NCBI RefSeq assembly: GCF_027925445.1 | Contig: NZ_AP027149.1 | Location: 1,674,001-1,738,000 of the forward strand | Length of the DNA stretch: 64,000 nucleotides | Source of the DNA: Methylocystis bryophila | GTDB lineage: Bacteria > Pseudomonadota > Alphaproteobacteria > Rhizobiales > Beijerinckiaceae | Direction: 5' to 3' | Shown: in pieces, positions 27,188 to 36,211 of the stretch | Numbering within the stretch: the stretch's first letter is position 1 | Layout: each line of letters starts with the position of its first letter | Translations under genes and position numbers: made by a program | The notes under the pieces: model-generated | Told to the model about the DNA's origin: nothing | Database searches by the model: none | The model's input: only the letters and a program-made list of their open reading frames with translations

Positions 27188-28072
27188 ATGAAATTCAAAA
27201 TGCTATTGGCGGCCACGACGGGGGCTTGTCTGCTTTCTACAGCGGCATTCGCGACCGCTGCTCCGACTCCGCTTCCGGCCTCTTGCAGCGGGCTCCCGAC
27301 TCATGACCAGCTCGCCGCGCAGCTCAAGGCGGCGGTCGGAGTTGCTGGCAATGGCGGCCTCGGCTTCAACATGTGGGCGACCGTCGTCGGCAATGATGGC
27401 GCCGTCTGCGCTGTCGCCTTCTCGGGCAATGCCTACACGGATCAATGGCTCGCGAGCCGCGTGATTTCCGCTCAGAAGGCGGCGACCGCCAACAGCCTGA
27501 GCCTCGCGACCGTGACGGGAGCGAGCTCGGCGGGGAATCTCGCGCTGGCGAGCGGCAATCTTTACTCGGCTGACCGCGAGGGAGGCAGCCTCTTCGGCCT
27601 CCAATTCAGCAACCCCGTCGATCCGCTCGACGCCTATCACCAGGCCGGTCAGCCGGGCACGACGCCCGATCCGACGACCTTCGGCACGACGAGCGATCCA
27701 ATGCTCGGCCTGCCGATCGGCGGCATCAATGTTTTCGGCGGCGGGCTCGCGCTTTACAATGCCGCTGGTCAAAAAGTCGGCGGTCTCGGGGTGAGCGGCG
27801 ACACGTCATGCACCGACCACTATGTCGCGTGGCGAACGCGCAACGGCTTGAAGCTCGACTATTTGAAGACGGGGCACATCGCCGGTCCGGCTTCGCTCTT
27901 TGCGGGGGACGCCACCCATCCGGACAACCTGATCTTCGACATTCCCAACAACACGCAGAAAGTCGGTCCGGGGCATGCTCCGATCGAGGGAAACAACGCC
28001 ATCAGCCCGAGCGGCTTTGGCCATCCGCAATGTCTTAATCAGCCGACCGGCGCCCTCCCAGTGGTGGAATGA
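27188..28072 (+). CDS. Secreted GlcG/HbpS-like heme-degrading-fold protein
   Basis: 294 residues from ATG 27188 (GGGGGGA 8 bases upstream). Signal peptide MKMLLAATTG...FATAAPT. The mature protein has the GlcG/HbpS layout: an N-terminal helix LAAQLKAAVG, WATVVGNDGAVCAVAFSGN, QWLASRVISAQKAATANSLS, LPIGGINVFGGGLALYNAAG and VGGLGVSGDTSCTDHYVAWR. Family members bind heme or act as extracytoplasmic sensors. It could be a type II secretion substrate, given its place among gsp genes, but no direct evidence shows that. Confidence 0.75.
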   Translation: MKFKMLLAATTGACLLSTAAFATAAPTPLPASCSGLPTHDQLAAQLKAAVGVAGNGGLGFNMWATVVGNDGAVCAVAFSGNAYTDQWLASRVISAQKAATANSLSLATVTGASSAGNLALASGNLYSADREGGSLFGLQFSNPVDPLDAYHQAGQPGTTPDPTTFGTTSDPMLGLPIGGINVFGGGLALYNAAGQKVGGLGVSGDTSCTDHYVAWRTRNGLKLDYLKTGHIAGPASLFAGDATHPDNLIFDIPNNTQKVGPGHAPIEGNNAISPSGFGHPQCLNQPTGALPVVE

Positions 28073-28120
28073 CGGCGTCTGAACTTTCGGCCGCAGCGAT
28101 CGGCTGCGCCTAAAATTGGG

Positions 28121-28145
28121 GAGGCGGCGATCCGCCGCTTCCCTG
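28121..28145 (+). terminator. Hairpin after the GlcG-like gene
   Basis: GGCGG/CCGCC stem around CGAT at 28123-28136, about 50 bases after the stop; a short T run follows at 28148-28151. A modest intrinsic terminator. Confidence 0.45.
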
Positions 28146-28227
28146 CCTTTTCAAGAATAAGCGTTCCGTTGAGGCGTTTTCGATCTTACTGGCGCGCGTT
28201 TGGAGAGTTCAGGCTCGAACGCGCCTC

Positions 28228-28596
28228 TCAAATGGCGACATAAACGTCGCAGCCATAGTAGGAAACGGGATTGCCCAATTCGTCGGAAATCTTGTTCCAG
28301 CAGCGCCCGACGCCCTCAATGCGACGGTAAACGAAAGTGCCATCCGGCTCGTCAGCGACTTCGTCGTGGACATGACGGACGCCCAGATAATTGAAGTAGG
28401 AGATCGCTACGTCTTCTCGGCAGCGATAGAGGACATGCCGATCGAGCACATAGACGGAATTTTTGTCCTTCGCCTGGCTCACGCACCAGGAGTAGAACTT
28501 CAACCCATCCGGCCGCACGTCAATGAGCGCTCTCCCCGGCGCCGGCATCGAAAGCGCCAGAGCGATCGCCAGTGCGAGCGTCGCGGATTTATGCAT
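28228..28596 (-). CDS. Small secreted Cys-containing protein
   Basis: 122 residues from ATG 28596, with AGGGGGG upstream on the minus strand. Signal peptide MHKSATLALAIALALSMPAP, cleavage near GRA. The mature part has four Cys (WCVSQ, YRCRED, GRCWNK, YGCDVY) that could form two disulfides. I recognise no family. The longer frame to 28698 has no support. Confidence 0.65.
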   Translation of the reverse strand: MHKSATLALAIALALSMPAPGRALIDVRPDGLKFYSWCVSQAKDKNSVYVLDRHVLYRCREDVAISYFNYLGVRHVHDEVADEPDGTFVYRRIEGVGRCWNKISDELGNPVSYYGCDVYVAI

Positions 28597-28755
28597 CGAA
28601 CCCCCCTGCAGCTCCTCGAAAATTAACCATCGGCTTCGCGCACGGCAACAGATTTCTGGCGACAGCGTCGCTGGATCCCTCCACGAGCGCCTTGACAAAA
28701 TGGTGACGCGCTGGCGTGCTGCCTCGTCAAGGCCCGCTCAGCGACTTTGGCTCAC

Positions 28756-29388
28756 ATGCCCGCACTCTCACGTTTGGTTGCTTCGTCGCGTCGTCGGTGG
28801 CGTCGACTCGGATCGCGCGCGCTCGCCATCTTGCGCGCGGAGGAAGGCTGCCGCGCGCATACCCATGTTCTTTGGCTCGGCCTAGCCGGCGCCGTCGTCC
28901 TGGGCGTGCAGCATGAAACATTGGGTTGGTACGCGGCGGCGAGCGTCGCGCTTTTTTGTGGGCTCTGCGTCATCGTTCTCTTCGATGTCGAATATCTGGT
29001 CATTCCGGACGGCCCCCTGCTGTTCCTGTTCGCAGCGGGCGTTGCGACCACGTGGCTCGGCGCGCCCGAAGAATTATCGTCGCGGCTGATCTGCGCCTTT
29101 GGCGCCTGGGCCGCGCTTCGTCTTTTCAGCTTGGGCTATGAGCGGTGGCGCGGCTTTGCCGGGCTGGGGGCCGCCGATCCGAAGCTTTTTGGAATCGCAG
29201 GCCTTTGGCTCGGTCTCCAGGCGCTTCCGGGATGCCTGTTGATTTCGGCCGTCTCCGGCCTGATCTCGGCGGCCGTTCTCATGCGCGAGCGTCAGTCGAT
29301 CGATGAGAAGCAACCCATTCCCTTCGGTCCCCATCTCGCCCTCGGCCTTTGGCTATCCTGGACCTTGGGTCCGCTCGAAGGCGGCTGA
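28756..29388 (+). CDS. Prepilin peptidase, A24 family (GspO-like, short form)
   Basis: About 210 residues, six predicted helices. The two catalytic Asp motifs are present: FDVEYLVIPDG and GLGAADPKLFG (G-x-x-D-x-K). The N-terminal zinc/methylase domain of full-length GspO is absent, as in short A24 peptidases. It should cleave the leaders of the GspG, H, I, J and K pseudopilins of this window at the inner membrane. ATG 28756 or TTG 28747 may start it; no strong ribosome site is visible for either. Confidence 0.85.
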   Translation: MPALSRLVASSRRRWRRLGSRALAILRAEEGCRAHTHVLWLGLAGAVVLGVQHETLGWYAAASVALFCGLCVIVLFDVEYLVIPDGPLLFLFAAGVATTWLGAPEELSSRLICAFGAWAALRLFSLGYERWRGFAGLGAADPKLFGIAGLWLGLQALPGCLLISAVSGLISAAVLMRERQSIDEKQPIPFGPHLALGLWLSWTLGPLEGG

Positions 29389-29393
29389 AGCCA

Positions 29394-29505
29394 TAGAGCA
29401 ATGTCACGGAAAAGTGCGAAGCGGTCTCCGGTCAGGACATGCTCTAAGTTTTTGATTTAGCACGATTCCTTATCGCTCGAACGATTCCGTTGGAGCGGGA
29501 AAAAG
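29394..29505 (-). repeat. Dispersed element A, near-complete copy
   Basis: Reverse orientation: begins TAGAGCAATGTCACGG and ends CCGTTGGAGCGGGAAA. Both hairpin modules are present with a few substitutions. It fills the gap between the convergent prepilin peptidase and gspJ genes. Confidence 0.85.
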
Positions 29506-29512
29506 GCGCCGG

Positions 29513-30241
29513 TCACCGCTGACGAAGCGCGACCACGAAAGAAACGTCCACCGTCCGCCCCGAGATTTCACCGGCCAGCCGCACGGCGATGAGCAGCGGC
29601 AAATCCGGATGGTCGATCCATTGGTCCGTCCAAACCGGCGGGCGGCCGTTCTCGACTTCGCCGAAGTAAGATAAGCGGAAATTGGCGGCCGCGCGCAGAA
29701 CCGACACGCGATTCATGGAGTCTCGCGGCGGCTCGAGTCCCTGGGACGGCCGAAACACGCTGCTCCAGAGCGCCACATCCTCGCCAGGGCCTTGCGGGCC
29801 CGCGATCTCCGTCAGAATCAGGCCGCCCCATTGCGCGCCGCCCTCGCTGAGGGCGACGAAGCGGCAACTGTCCGGAAGCCCGCGGAAGGCGGCGACTTGC
29901 CCGCCATTGGCTCCGGGGAGGCGAATGGAGGCGGCGCGCGCCAATTGGCCATTGATCGCGCGGGCGGCCTCTTCGATCTCGCTCACGGTCTCGTAGGTTT
30001 TCCCCGTCTCCCAGGCGCGTCTTCCCATGTGCAGGCCGCCAAGGATCGCCGCGACGATCATCGAGAGCAGCGTGATCGCGAGCAGCATCTCGAGGAGGGT
30101 AAAACCCGAGCGCGGGCTAGCGCGTTTCCCACTCGAGCGGAATCGTTCGAGCGATAAGGAATCGCGCCAAATCCAAAGGTTGGAGCATGTCCTGACCGGA
30201 AAGCCGCTTCGCGCTTTTCCGTGACATGCTCTATGACTCAT
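29513..30241 (-). CDS. gspJ: Type II secretion pseudopilin GspJ with an element-derived N-terminal extension
   Basis: The pseudopilin core starts at SGFTLLEMLLAITLLSMIV with Glu5 and continues with a GspJ-type body (AARAINGQLARAASIRLPG, SVFRPSQGLEPP). The reading frame upstream is occupied by a full copy of element A (30118-30234). The only usable in-frame start is ATG 30241, which overlaps the gspI stop as ATGA. Translation therefore seems to begin at the gspI junction and read through the element, giving a leader of about 46 residues, against 11-23 for gspG, gspH and gspI. Processing may still occur at SG|F. This is a minor pseudopilin of the pseudopilus tip. Confidence 0.85.
   Translation of the reverse strand: MSHRACHGKARSGFPVRTCSNLWIWRDSLSLERFRSSGKRASPRSGFTLLEMLLAITLLSMIVAAILGGLHMGRRAWETGKTYETVSEIEEAARAINGQLARAASIRLPGANGGQVAAFRGLPDSCRFVALSEGGAQWGGLILTEIAGPQGPGEDVALWSSVFRPSQGLEPPRDSMNRVSVLRAAANFRLSYFGEVENGRPPVWTDQWIDHPDLPLLIAVRLAGEISGRTVDVSFVVALRQR
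30118..30234 (+). repeat. Dispersed element A, complete copy inside gspJ coding sequence
   Basis: About 117 bases. Module 1 runs TAGCGCGTTTCCCACTCGAG to GTTCGAGCGATAAGG and contains the inverted pair CTCGA...TTCGAG. Module 2 runs GGAGCATGTCCTGACCGG to TTCCGTGACATGCTCTA and contains GAGCATGTC/GACATGCTC arms. The ends TAG...CTA are themselves inverted. It lies within the N-terminal codons of gspJ, in frame on the minus strand. Confidence 0.9.
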
Positions 30242-30657
30242 TTCAAAGCCTCACGCGTCGAGATGATTTTCAGGGTCGTCAGCGTCAGGCTTTCGCGCGC
30301 GCCTTCCTGCGAGCCGGGCCGTCGGATCGTCAAACGCAGCCAAAAGCTTGCGACCTCGCCGGTTCCCGTCAACGACTTGATCGTGACATAGGGGTCGATT
30401 CTCAGATTCCAGAGCAACCCGTCATCATAGGCGCCAGTCGTCTCTCCCTGCGCGATCGGACCCTCTATGCCGACGGCGTCGAGCTGCGACTGTCCTTCCC
30501 GGGAGGCGCGCAACAAAAAATCCGCCCGGCTCTCGTTCCGCGCGCCGCCGCTGAGCGTCGCCATGAGCTGAGACATCGCGAGCGCCAGCACAGCGAAGGC
30601 CGCAAGCGTCTCGATGAGCGTGAAGCCTCCGCGGCGGCGGATCAGGAGACGTCGCAC
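30238..30657 (-). CDS. gspI: Type II secretion pseudopilin GspI
   Basis: 139 residues: an 11-residue basic leader MRRLLIRRRGG, then FTLIETLAAFAVLALAMSQL with Glu5, and a short C-terminal domain typical of GspI. A minor pseudopilin of the tip complex with GspJ and GspK. It overlaps gspH by 16 bases and gspJ by 4. Confidence 0.92.
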   Translation of the reverse strand: MRRLLIRRRGGFTLIETLAAFAVLALAMSQLMATLSGGARNESRADFLLRASREGQSQLDAVGIEGPIAQGETTGAYDDGLLWNLRIDPYVTIKSLTGTGEVASFWLRLTIRRPGSQEGARESLTLTTLKIISTREALK

Positions 30658-31106
30658 CGTGTCGCTCCGCTGAGCCAGTTGACTTGAATGGTCGCCCGAT
30701 TGTTGCCGATCTCGAGAGTAATGTCGCCGCCGGTGGAGGCCCCGCTGGGAAAAAACTTCAACCCCGCGTTTCCGCCGAAATCTCGTTGACCCTTGGCGAT
30801 GGAAATCTCAATGCGCATTTCCGCCGGCAAGAGTGTTTCGCGAACGCTCGGGGAAGAATAGCTTTTTCGCGCAAGATCGAGAACGAGCGTCGCCTCCTCA
30901 TTGGCGGAGATCGCACGTGCGCGCGTCGCGCGCAGCGCGGCGCAAAGTCCCCGCGCTGCGCCTTCTAGCCGCAAATGCGGGGCCGCAGGACGCACGAGTT
31001 GCGTCGACAAGCCGGCAAGCAGGCCGATGATCGCCAGCACCGCGAGCATCTCGAGGAGCGTGAAGCCCCCGCGTTGTCGCAGCATCTGTGGCCGGCGCCG
31101 GTTCAC
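30642..31106 (-). CDS. gspH: Type II secretion pseudopilin GspH
   Basis: 154 residues: leader MNRRRPQMLRQRGG, then FTLLEMLAVLAIIGLLAGLS, then a GspH-type domain with LCAALRATRARAISANEEAT and LKFFPSGASTGGDITLEIG. It overlaps gspF by 4 bases (ATGA). Confidence 0.92.
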   Translation of the reverse strand: MNRRRPQMLRQRGGFTLLEMLAVLAIIGLLAGLSTQLVRPAAPHLRLEGAARGLCAALRATRARAISANEEATLVLDLARKSYSSPSVRETLLPAEMRIEISIAKGQRDFGGNAGLKFFPSGASTGGDITLEIGNNRATIQVNWLSGATRCDVS

Positions 31107-32314
31107 TTCGTGGCCAACTCGTTGATTCCGAGCACCGCGTCCATCACGGTCATGATCAGCCCGCCGACCACGACGGCGATCAAAATGGTCAGCGTCGGCG
31201 TGACCAAGCCCATCACCCGTTCAATCGAACGCTCTGTCTGTTTCTCGAACATCGCCGCGACTCGCAGCAACATGGCGTCGAGCTTCCCCGTCTCTTCGCC
31301 CAGGGAGACCATCTGCGGGACGACTTTCGGTATGGCTTCGATGCGGCCCAGCGCGCCGCTCAGACTTTCGCCGCCGCGCACCGCCTCGATCGACGTCTCG
31401 ATCTCTGCGCCAAGATGACGGTTTGACACCGCCGTGCGCCCGCACTCCAACGCCGGCAACAACGGCACGCCGGCTTTCAGCAAGGAGCCGAGCGTGTGGG
31501 TGAATCGAGCGGTTTCGAGCTGCGAGCTCAGCGCGCCCACAAAGGGTATTTGCAGGGCGCGACGATCAATCGCCATCATCCAATGCGGTCGCTGGCGCGC
31601 GGCGCGCCAAAAGAGGAAAAGGCCGGCGACCACGAGAAAGAGACCGAGGGCCAGCAATTGCCAATTGGCCTCTGCGTCGAGGATGAACTTCAGACCGGAA
31701 GGAAGAGGACGGTTGTTGTCGAGGAAGATTGGCGCAATGTTGGGGACGAGCGTGGCGAGCACGATCCCGGTTGAAATGATCGCGAGAGTGATCAGCATGG
31801 CCGGATAGACCAGCGCGCTGGTGATCCGAGAGCGCAACTCCACCCGACGCTCCAGCATGTCGGCGAGATCGCCCAGGGCTTGACCGACATTGCCGATGGT
31901 TTCTCCCGCCCGCACGACATTGATATATTCTGACGAAAATACGTCGCTGCGTCCCGCAAGCGCTTCCGAGAGCGAGGCGCCGCTGACGACGCGCCCCAGA
32001 ATTTCCTCGGCGAGTTCCCGCAGCACCGGCTTGGGGATTTGCGCCGCGAGAATGCGGAGGCCATGATCCAGCGGGATGTCCGCCTGCTCGAGCGTTGCGA
32101 ATTCCCGGGTGAACGAAGCGAGCTCGCCCAGATTGGGCGTGCGGCGACGGTTGATGGGGTTTGTGAAGGCGCTGCGTCCGACCTCTTTGGTCTCGAAGGG
32201 CGTCAGCCCGCGCCGCCACAGAGCGTCCTCAGCCTCCTCCATTGCGTCGGCCGCAATCTCTCCCTCGACGAGATCGCCAGCGGCGGAGTAGGCGCGGTAG
32301 CGAAATGTCGGCAT
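31103..32314 (-). CDS. gspF: Type II secretion inner-membrane platform protein GspF
   Basis: 403 residues with the duplicated T2SSF domain: MPTFRYRAYSAAGDLVEGEI at the N-terminus, FTREFATLEQADIPLDHGLR (first copy) and FTHTLGSLLKAGVPLLPALE (second copy), and three membrane helices, including ALVYPAMLITLAIISTGIVL and the C-terminal LTILIAVVVGGLIMTVMDAV. It couples the GspE ATPase to pseudopilus assembly. Confidence 0.95.
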   Translation of the reverse strand: MPTFRYRAYSAAGDLVEGEIAADAMEEAEDALWRRGLTPFETKEVGRSAFTNPINRRRTPNLGELASFTREFATLEQADIPLDHGLRILAAQIPKPVLRELAEEILGRVVSGASLSEALAGRSDVFSSEYINVVRAGETIGNVGQALGDLADMLERRVELRSRITSALVYPAMLITLAIISTGIVLATLVPNIAPIFLDNNRPLPSGLKFILDAEANWQLLALGLFLVVAGLFLFWRAARQRPHWMMAIDRRALQIPFVGALSSQLETARFTHTLGSLLKAGVPLLPALECGRTAVSNRHLGAEIETSIEAVRGGESLSGALGRIEAIPKVVPQMVSLGEETGKLDAMLLRVAAMFEKQTERSIERVMGLVTPTLTILIAVVVGGLIMTVMDAVLGINELATK

Positions 32315-32315
32315 T

Positions 32316-34067
32316 CTAATCCATCCGGGTTACGCGCAGCACTTCATCAATGCTTGTTTCGCCACGCCAGGCCTTGCCCATGCCGCATTGATACATCGTC
32401 GTCATGCCGGCGCTGCGCGCGCAAGATTCGAGCGCCGATTCGGGCGCACCCTCGCAGACGAGTCTCTGCATCGTGTCGTTCATGAGCAAGAGTTCCGCAA
32501 TCGTGGATCGACCGGAATAACCTGAATTGCGGCAAGAGGGGCAGCCTGCCGGAGCGCGCAGTCTTTCCTTCTCGCGCGTGAAGGCCTCGCCGGCAAAGCG
32601 CTCGCGCCATTGCGTCTTGGGCTCGAGAGGGGCCTCGCAGTGCGCGCAAAGCCGTCGCACCAACCGTTGCGCCAGCACGGCTTTCACCGTCGACGCGATC
32701 AGATAGCTCTCGACGCCCATGTCGACGAGGCGCGTGATCGACGACGCGGCGCTGTTCGTGTGGAGAGTCGAAAACACCAAATGCCCGGTAAGCGAGGCCT
32801 GAATCGCGATTTTGGCGGTCTCCGCGTCGCGAATTTCGCCGATCATGATGACGTCCGGGTCCTGGCGCAAAATCGCGCGCAACGTGTGCGGAAAATCCAG
32901 ACCGATCGCAGGCTGCACCTGCACTTGATTGACTCCGGCCAGCTGATACTCGACCGGATCCTCCACCGTGAACACTTTCACCTCAGGCTTGGTGATTTCT
33001 TTGAGAGCCGTGTAGAGCGTCGTCGTCTTGCCGCTGCCCGTCGGGCCCGTCACGAGCACGATCCCATTGGGATTGCGCATGGTCCTGCGCAGCGTGTTGA
33101 TGGTGTCCGGCTCAAAACCCAAGGCGTCGAAATCGAGCGTCGTCTGAGAGCGGTCGAGAATGCGCAGAACGATGCTCTCGCCATGAGAGGTGGGAATCGT
33201 CGATACGCGAAAATCGATGTCGACGCCCCGGATCGCCATCTTGATGCGCCCGTCCTGGGGCAGGCGCCGTTCCGCGATGTCCAGACGCGCCATGATTTTT
33301 ATGCGAGACGTGATCGCCGCCTTGAACCCCGGAGGCAAGGTTTCGGTGGCGCGCAGCACGCCGTCGATACGAAAGCGCACGACGACCGACTCCAATGTGG
33401 GCTCCACATGAATGTCGGAGGCGCGCGCTTCGATCGCGTCGGCCATGATCTGATTGACGCGGCGAATGACAGGCGCTTCGTTGGCGATGTCGCGCAATCG
33501 TTGTAGATCGAATTCGCTCGCGGCCTCTATGTGCGCTTCGTCGGCGACGAGAGCGAGACCCTGGGATTTCTTGCCATAGAGTTCCGCCCACGCCTTCTCG
33601 AACAACGAGGGACTCAGCAGACGCAGCTCGAAGTCGAGCCCCGTCGAATAGATGAGCGCGTCCACGGCCTCGAGATCGAGCGGATCGGTCAACGCGAGCG
33701 CGGGCCTATCCTGGTCGACGAAGAGCGGCAGGATCGCGGCTGCGCGCAAGAATGTTTCCGGTATCTTATCGGTCAGGACCGGCTCGAGTGGAAGCCCTCG
33801 AGGCTCGAGCACGGGAATGTCGAGAAATTTGCCCAAATGCGTATAGAGGTCGGGCTCCGCCACGAGACCGAGCTTTGTCAGCACGCGGTCGAATCTCTCG
33901 CCGCTCTGCTTCGTCGCCCGTTGCGAACGTTGCAGCGCGAGCTCATCGAGGGCGCGCGCCTCGAGCAAAAAGGCGCCGAATTCTTCGGCGAAAGCGCCGC
34001 CTGCCGCCGCGAAGCGTCGCTGCGCGGAAGATTGCGCCTTGGAGGATCGAGAACCCTGCATTTGCAT
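32316..34067 (-). CDS. gspE: Type II secretion ATPase GspE
   Basis: About 583 residues from ATG 34067 (TTG 34076 is a possible earlier start). N-terminal MshEN/GspE-N domain (GLVAEPDLYTHLGKFLDIPV), then the secretion NTPase core: DIHVEPTLESVVVRFRIDG, Walker A GPTGSGKTTT, Asp box VFTVEDPVEYQL, Walker B IMIGEIRDAETA and His box HLVFSTLHTNSA. The four-Cys zinc element of GspE is present (CAHC ... CPSC). It powers pseudopilus assembly from the cytosol. Only 1 base separates its stop from gspF. Confidence 0.95.
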   Translation of the reverse strand: MQMQGSRSSKAQSSAQRRFAAAGGAFAEEFGAFLLEARALDELALQRSQRATKQSGERFDRVLTKLGLVAEPDLYTHLGKFLDIPVLEPRGLPLEPVLTDKIPETFLRAAAILPLFVDQDRPALALTDPLDLEAVDALIYSTGLDFELRLLSPSLFEKAWAELYGKKSQGLALVADEAHIEAASEFDLQRLRDIANEAPVIRRVNQIMADAIEARASDIHVEPTLESVVVRFRIDGVLRATETLPPGFKAAITSRIKIMARLDIAERRLPQDGRIKMAIRGVDIDFRVSTIPTSHGESIVLRILDRSQTTLDFDALGFEPDTINTLRRTMRNPNGIVLVTGPTGSGKTTTLYTALKEITKPEVKVFTVEDPVEYQLAGVNQVQVQPAIGLDFPHTLRAILRQDPDVIMIGEIRDAETAKIAIQASLTGHLVFSTLHTNSAASSITRLVDMGVESYLIASTVKAVLAQRLVRRLCAHCEAPLEPKTQWRERFAGEAFTREKERLRAPAGCPSCRNSGYSGRSTIAELLLMNDTMQRLVCEGAPESALESCARSAGMTTMYQCGMGKAWRGETSIDEVLRVTRMD

Positions 34068-34110
34068 TTCCCGCAACTCTTTATCCGAGACGGCGGCTTT
34101 CTATCGCTTC

Positions 34111-34186
34111 TAGCGCGATTTCGGTTCCAATGGAATCGTTCGAGCGATAAGAAGCCGCGCCAGATCAGAACGCCGGAGCAAAATCC
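34111..34186 (+). repeat. Diverged copy of element A in the gspE-gspL divergent promoter
   Basis: TAGCGCGATTTCGGTTCC followed by ATGGAATCGTTCGAGCGATA matches module 1; module 2 is lost. The rest of the 390-base divergent gap shows a GC hairpin CGGCGCGC/GCGCGCCG at 34312-34330 and no gene. Confidence 0.7.
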
Positions 34187-34466
34187 CGACTGCAGAGGCC
34201 TCTCAACTTTTGCGTAAATTTGCTCTGAGAGTCCCGTGACAGGCCTAGCGTCATCAAGATGCCGTTATTGAAGGTTTTTTCTAAGGCAAAATTGAGGGTT
34301 TTGTCTGTGCTCGGCGCGCGGTGCGCGCCGCTCTAAGGAGACGCAGCCCACATCGAGCAAGCGAGGACCAAGACCGGATGGGTCGCGAAGCTTCTGTCCT
34401 ATTGTCCGCTCGCAAGGGCTGCGGCGAGGGTCTTCGAAGCGACTCCGCCTTCGAAGAGAAAGCCTG

Positions 34467-35615
34467 ATGACGTCGCAAGCTCGCGCTCCCTGGAACAAGG
34501 ACCTTTTCACGGTTGCGCTGCACGCCAGCGGCCAAAAGATTTGGCGGCTTTATCGTCGCGAGTTCTTTGCGCTGTTTCCCCCGGCGACGGTCGCCTGGTT
34601 GCTCGATACTGGGGATTGCAAGCTCGTCATTCGCGCCAGGGACGGCGAGACGGAGTTTCGCTTCCAGAGCGGCCCCTCCGAGACGCTTTCCTTGCCCCTC
34701 GCTCCAGACGAAATGCGTCGAAGCTCTCTCGCTCGGGCCTTGACCGAGCGCGGGCTCTCTCGCGAAGGGACCAAAGTGTTCCTCGAAATCCCTCGCGACG
34801 CTTTCTTTGTGCGCCGGTTCGACATTCCGGCGGCCGCCGAAGCGAATCTGGCGCGGCTCCTGATTGCCGATATCGAGCGTAAATCGCCGTTCCGTCTCAG
34901 CGATGTCGTTCATGGCCACACCTTGCAGCGAAAGCCTGGCGCGCCGGACAAATTTGTCGTCAATTTGTGGATATTGCGTCGAGACATCGTTTCGCGGGTC
35001 ATCGAGGCCGCGGGGGTCGCCTGGGGGGACCTCGACTTTGTCATGCCGGCGAACGACGGCGGCCAGGCAGAAAAAGGACCCATCATCCCGCTCGCTCGGG
35101 GAAGCGAGCCTTCGCATTGGTTCCGCAATGTCGCGCTCGGACTTTGCGCGGCCACCATCCTTTTAAGCTTGCTGGGCTCGCTCGCCCTGATCTGGCGCAT
35201 CGGTCAGGCGGCGGGGGCGCTCGACGCGGAGCTTGCGGACGTGAACGCGCGCGCGACGAGCGTGCGCAAGATGGCTGATCAGGCCGTGGCAGAGAGTCGC
35301 CTGCTGCAAACATTGCGCGCAGAGCGCGCCAAGGGACCCGGCTTCGGCGATTTGTGGGAGGAGATATCACGAATTTTGCCTGACGGCGCCTATCTGACCG
35401 AGCTGCGCTTGACGGATGGGAAGAACGATGAGCGTTTTGTCGATCTCGTTGGCCTGGCGGAATCGGCCGTTGGCTTGCCTGCGCTATTCGAGAAGTCGCC
35501 GATCTTTACCGACGCGTCCTTGACCGCGGCGATCACGCCAAATGCGGCGGACAAGCGCGAAGCCTTCTCGCTGCGGGTCAAGATCAAGCGTCGCGGGGCG
35601 GTCGAAGCGAAATGA
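34467..35615 (+). CDS. gspL: GspL-like cytoplasmic/inner-membrane T2SS protein (PilN domain)
   Basis: 382 residues: a cytoplasmic actin-like/GspL domain (RRFDIPAAAEANLARLLIAD), one membrane helix (NVALGLCAATILLSLLGSLA, about 213-232), a coiled segment (LDAELADVNARATSVRKMAD) and a periplasmic PilN-like ferredoxin fold (DLWEEISRILPDGAYLTELR). In the T2SS it links the GspE ATPase to GspM. The gspM start overlaps its stop (ATGA). Confidence 0.85.
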   Translation: MTSQARAPWNKDLFTVALHASGQKIWRLYRREFFALFPPATVAWLLDTGDCKLVIRARDGETEFRFQSGPSETLSLPLAPDEMRRSSLARALTERGLSREGTKVFLEIPRDAFFVRRFDIPAAAEANLARLLIADIERKSPFRLSDVVHGHTLQRKPGAPDKFVVNLWILRRDIVSRVIEAAGVAWGDLDFVMPANDGGQAEKGPIIPLARGSEPSHWFRNVALGLCAATILLSLLGSLALIWRIGQAAGALDAELADVNARATSVRKMADQAVAESRLLQTLRAERAKGPGFGDLWEEISRILPDGAYLTELRLTDGKNDERFVDLVGLAESAVGLPALFEKSPIFTDASLTAAITPNAADKREAFSLRVKIKRRGAVEAK

Positions 35616-36211
35616 TCACGCTCAGTAGGCAACAGCAGTTGTGGTCGCGCCGCTTCTTGTTCGTGACCGCCAACCTTCTCATCCTCATCGTGGCCTATCT
35701 CCTCTTCGTCGCGCCGATCGAAAGCATCGTGGAGGAGCGGGCGGACGCGCTGGCGCAACAGCAGGCGACGCTGGCGCGCTATAAATCTATTTCCAGCCAA
35801 GAGGCCGCGGTCCACGCCTTCGCGAACCAGGTCGCGGAGAACAATGCGCATGGAGAGCTTATTGGCGGCTCGAATCCGGGCATCATCGCCGCCAATTTGC
35901 AGGCGCGTCTGAAGACGCTTTCCGAGAGCGCGAATGTCTCGGTGAAATCCATACAAATGCTGCCGCCTAAGAGCGTCCACGGCATAACGCTGGTCGGGGC
36001 GAGGCTTGACGTTTCTGGCGCCACCGAACCGCTTCACGCCCTCGCCCGCGCGTTGGAGGCCGAGACGCCCATGTTGTTCGTGATGGCGGCGTCGCTGCGT
36101 GGCCAGGCGGGATTCTGGGGAAGACCGGCCGAAGACGCGAACAAGACGGACCCGACCATCGAGGCGCAATTCGACGTCTACGGCGGCGCCTTGGGGAAGG
36201 AGCAGCCGTGA
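35612..36211 (+). CDS. gspM: GspM (type b) inner-membrane T2SS protein
   Basis: 199 residues: one N-terminal helix FLFVTANLLILIVAYLLFVA, a coiled part (SIVEERADALAQQQATLARY) and a periplasmic ferredoxin-like domain. NLQARLKTLSESANVSVKSI and LDVSGATEPLHALARALEAE fit the GspMb family. It partners GspL. Confidence 0.82.
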   Translation: MITLSRQQQLWSRRFLFVTANLLILIVAYLLFVAPIESIVEERADALAQQQATLARYKSISSQEAAVHAFANQVAENNAHGELIGGSNPGIIAANLQARLKTLSESANVSVKSIQMLPPKSVHGITLVGARLDVSGATEPLHALARALEAETPMLFVMAASLRGQAGFWGRPAEDANKTDPTIEAQFDVYGGALGKEQP

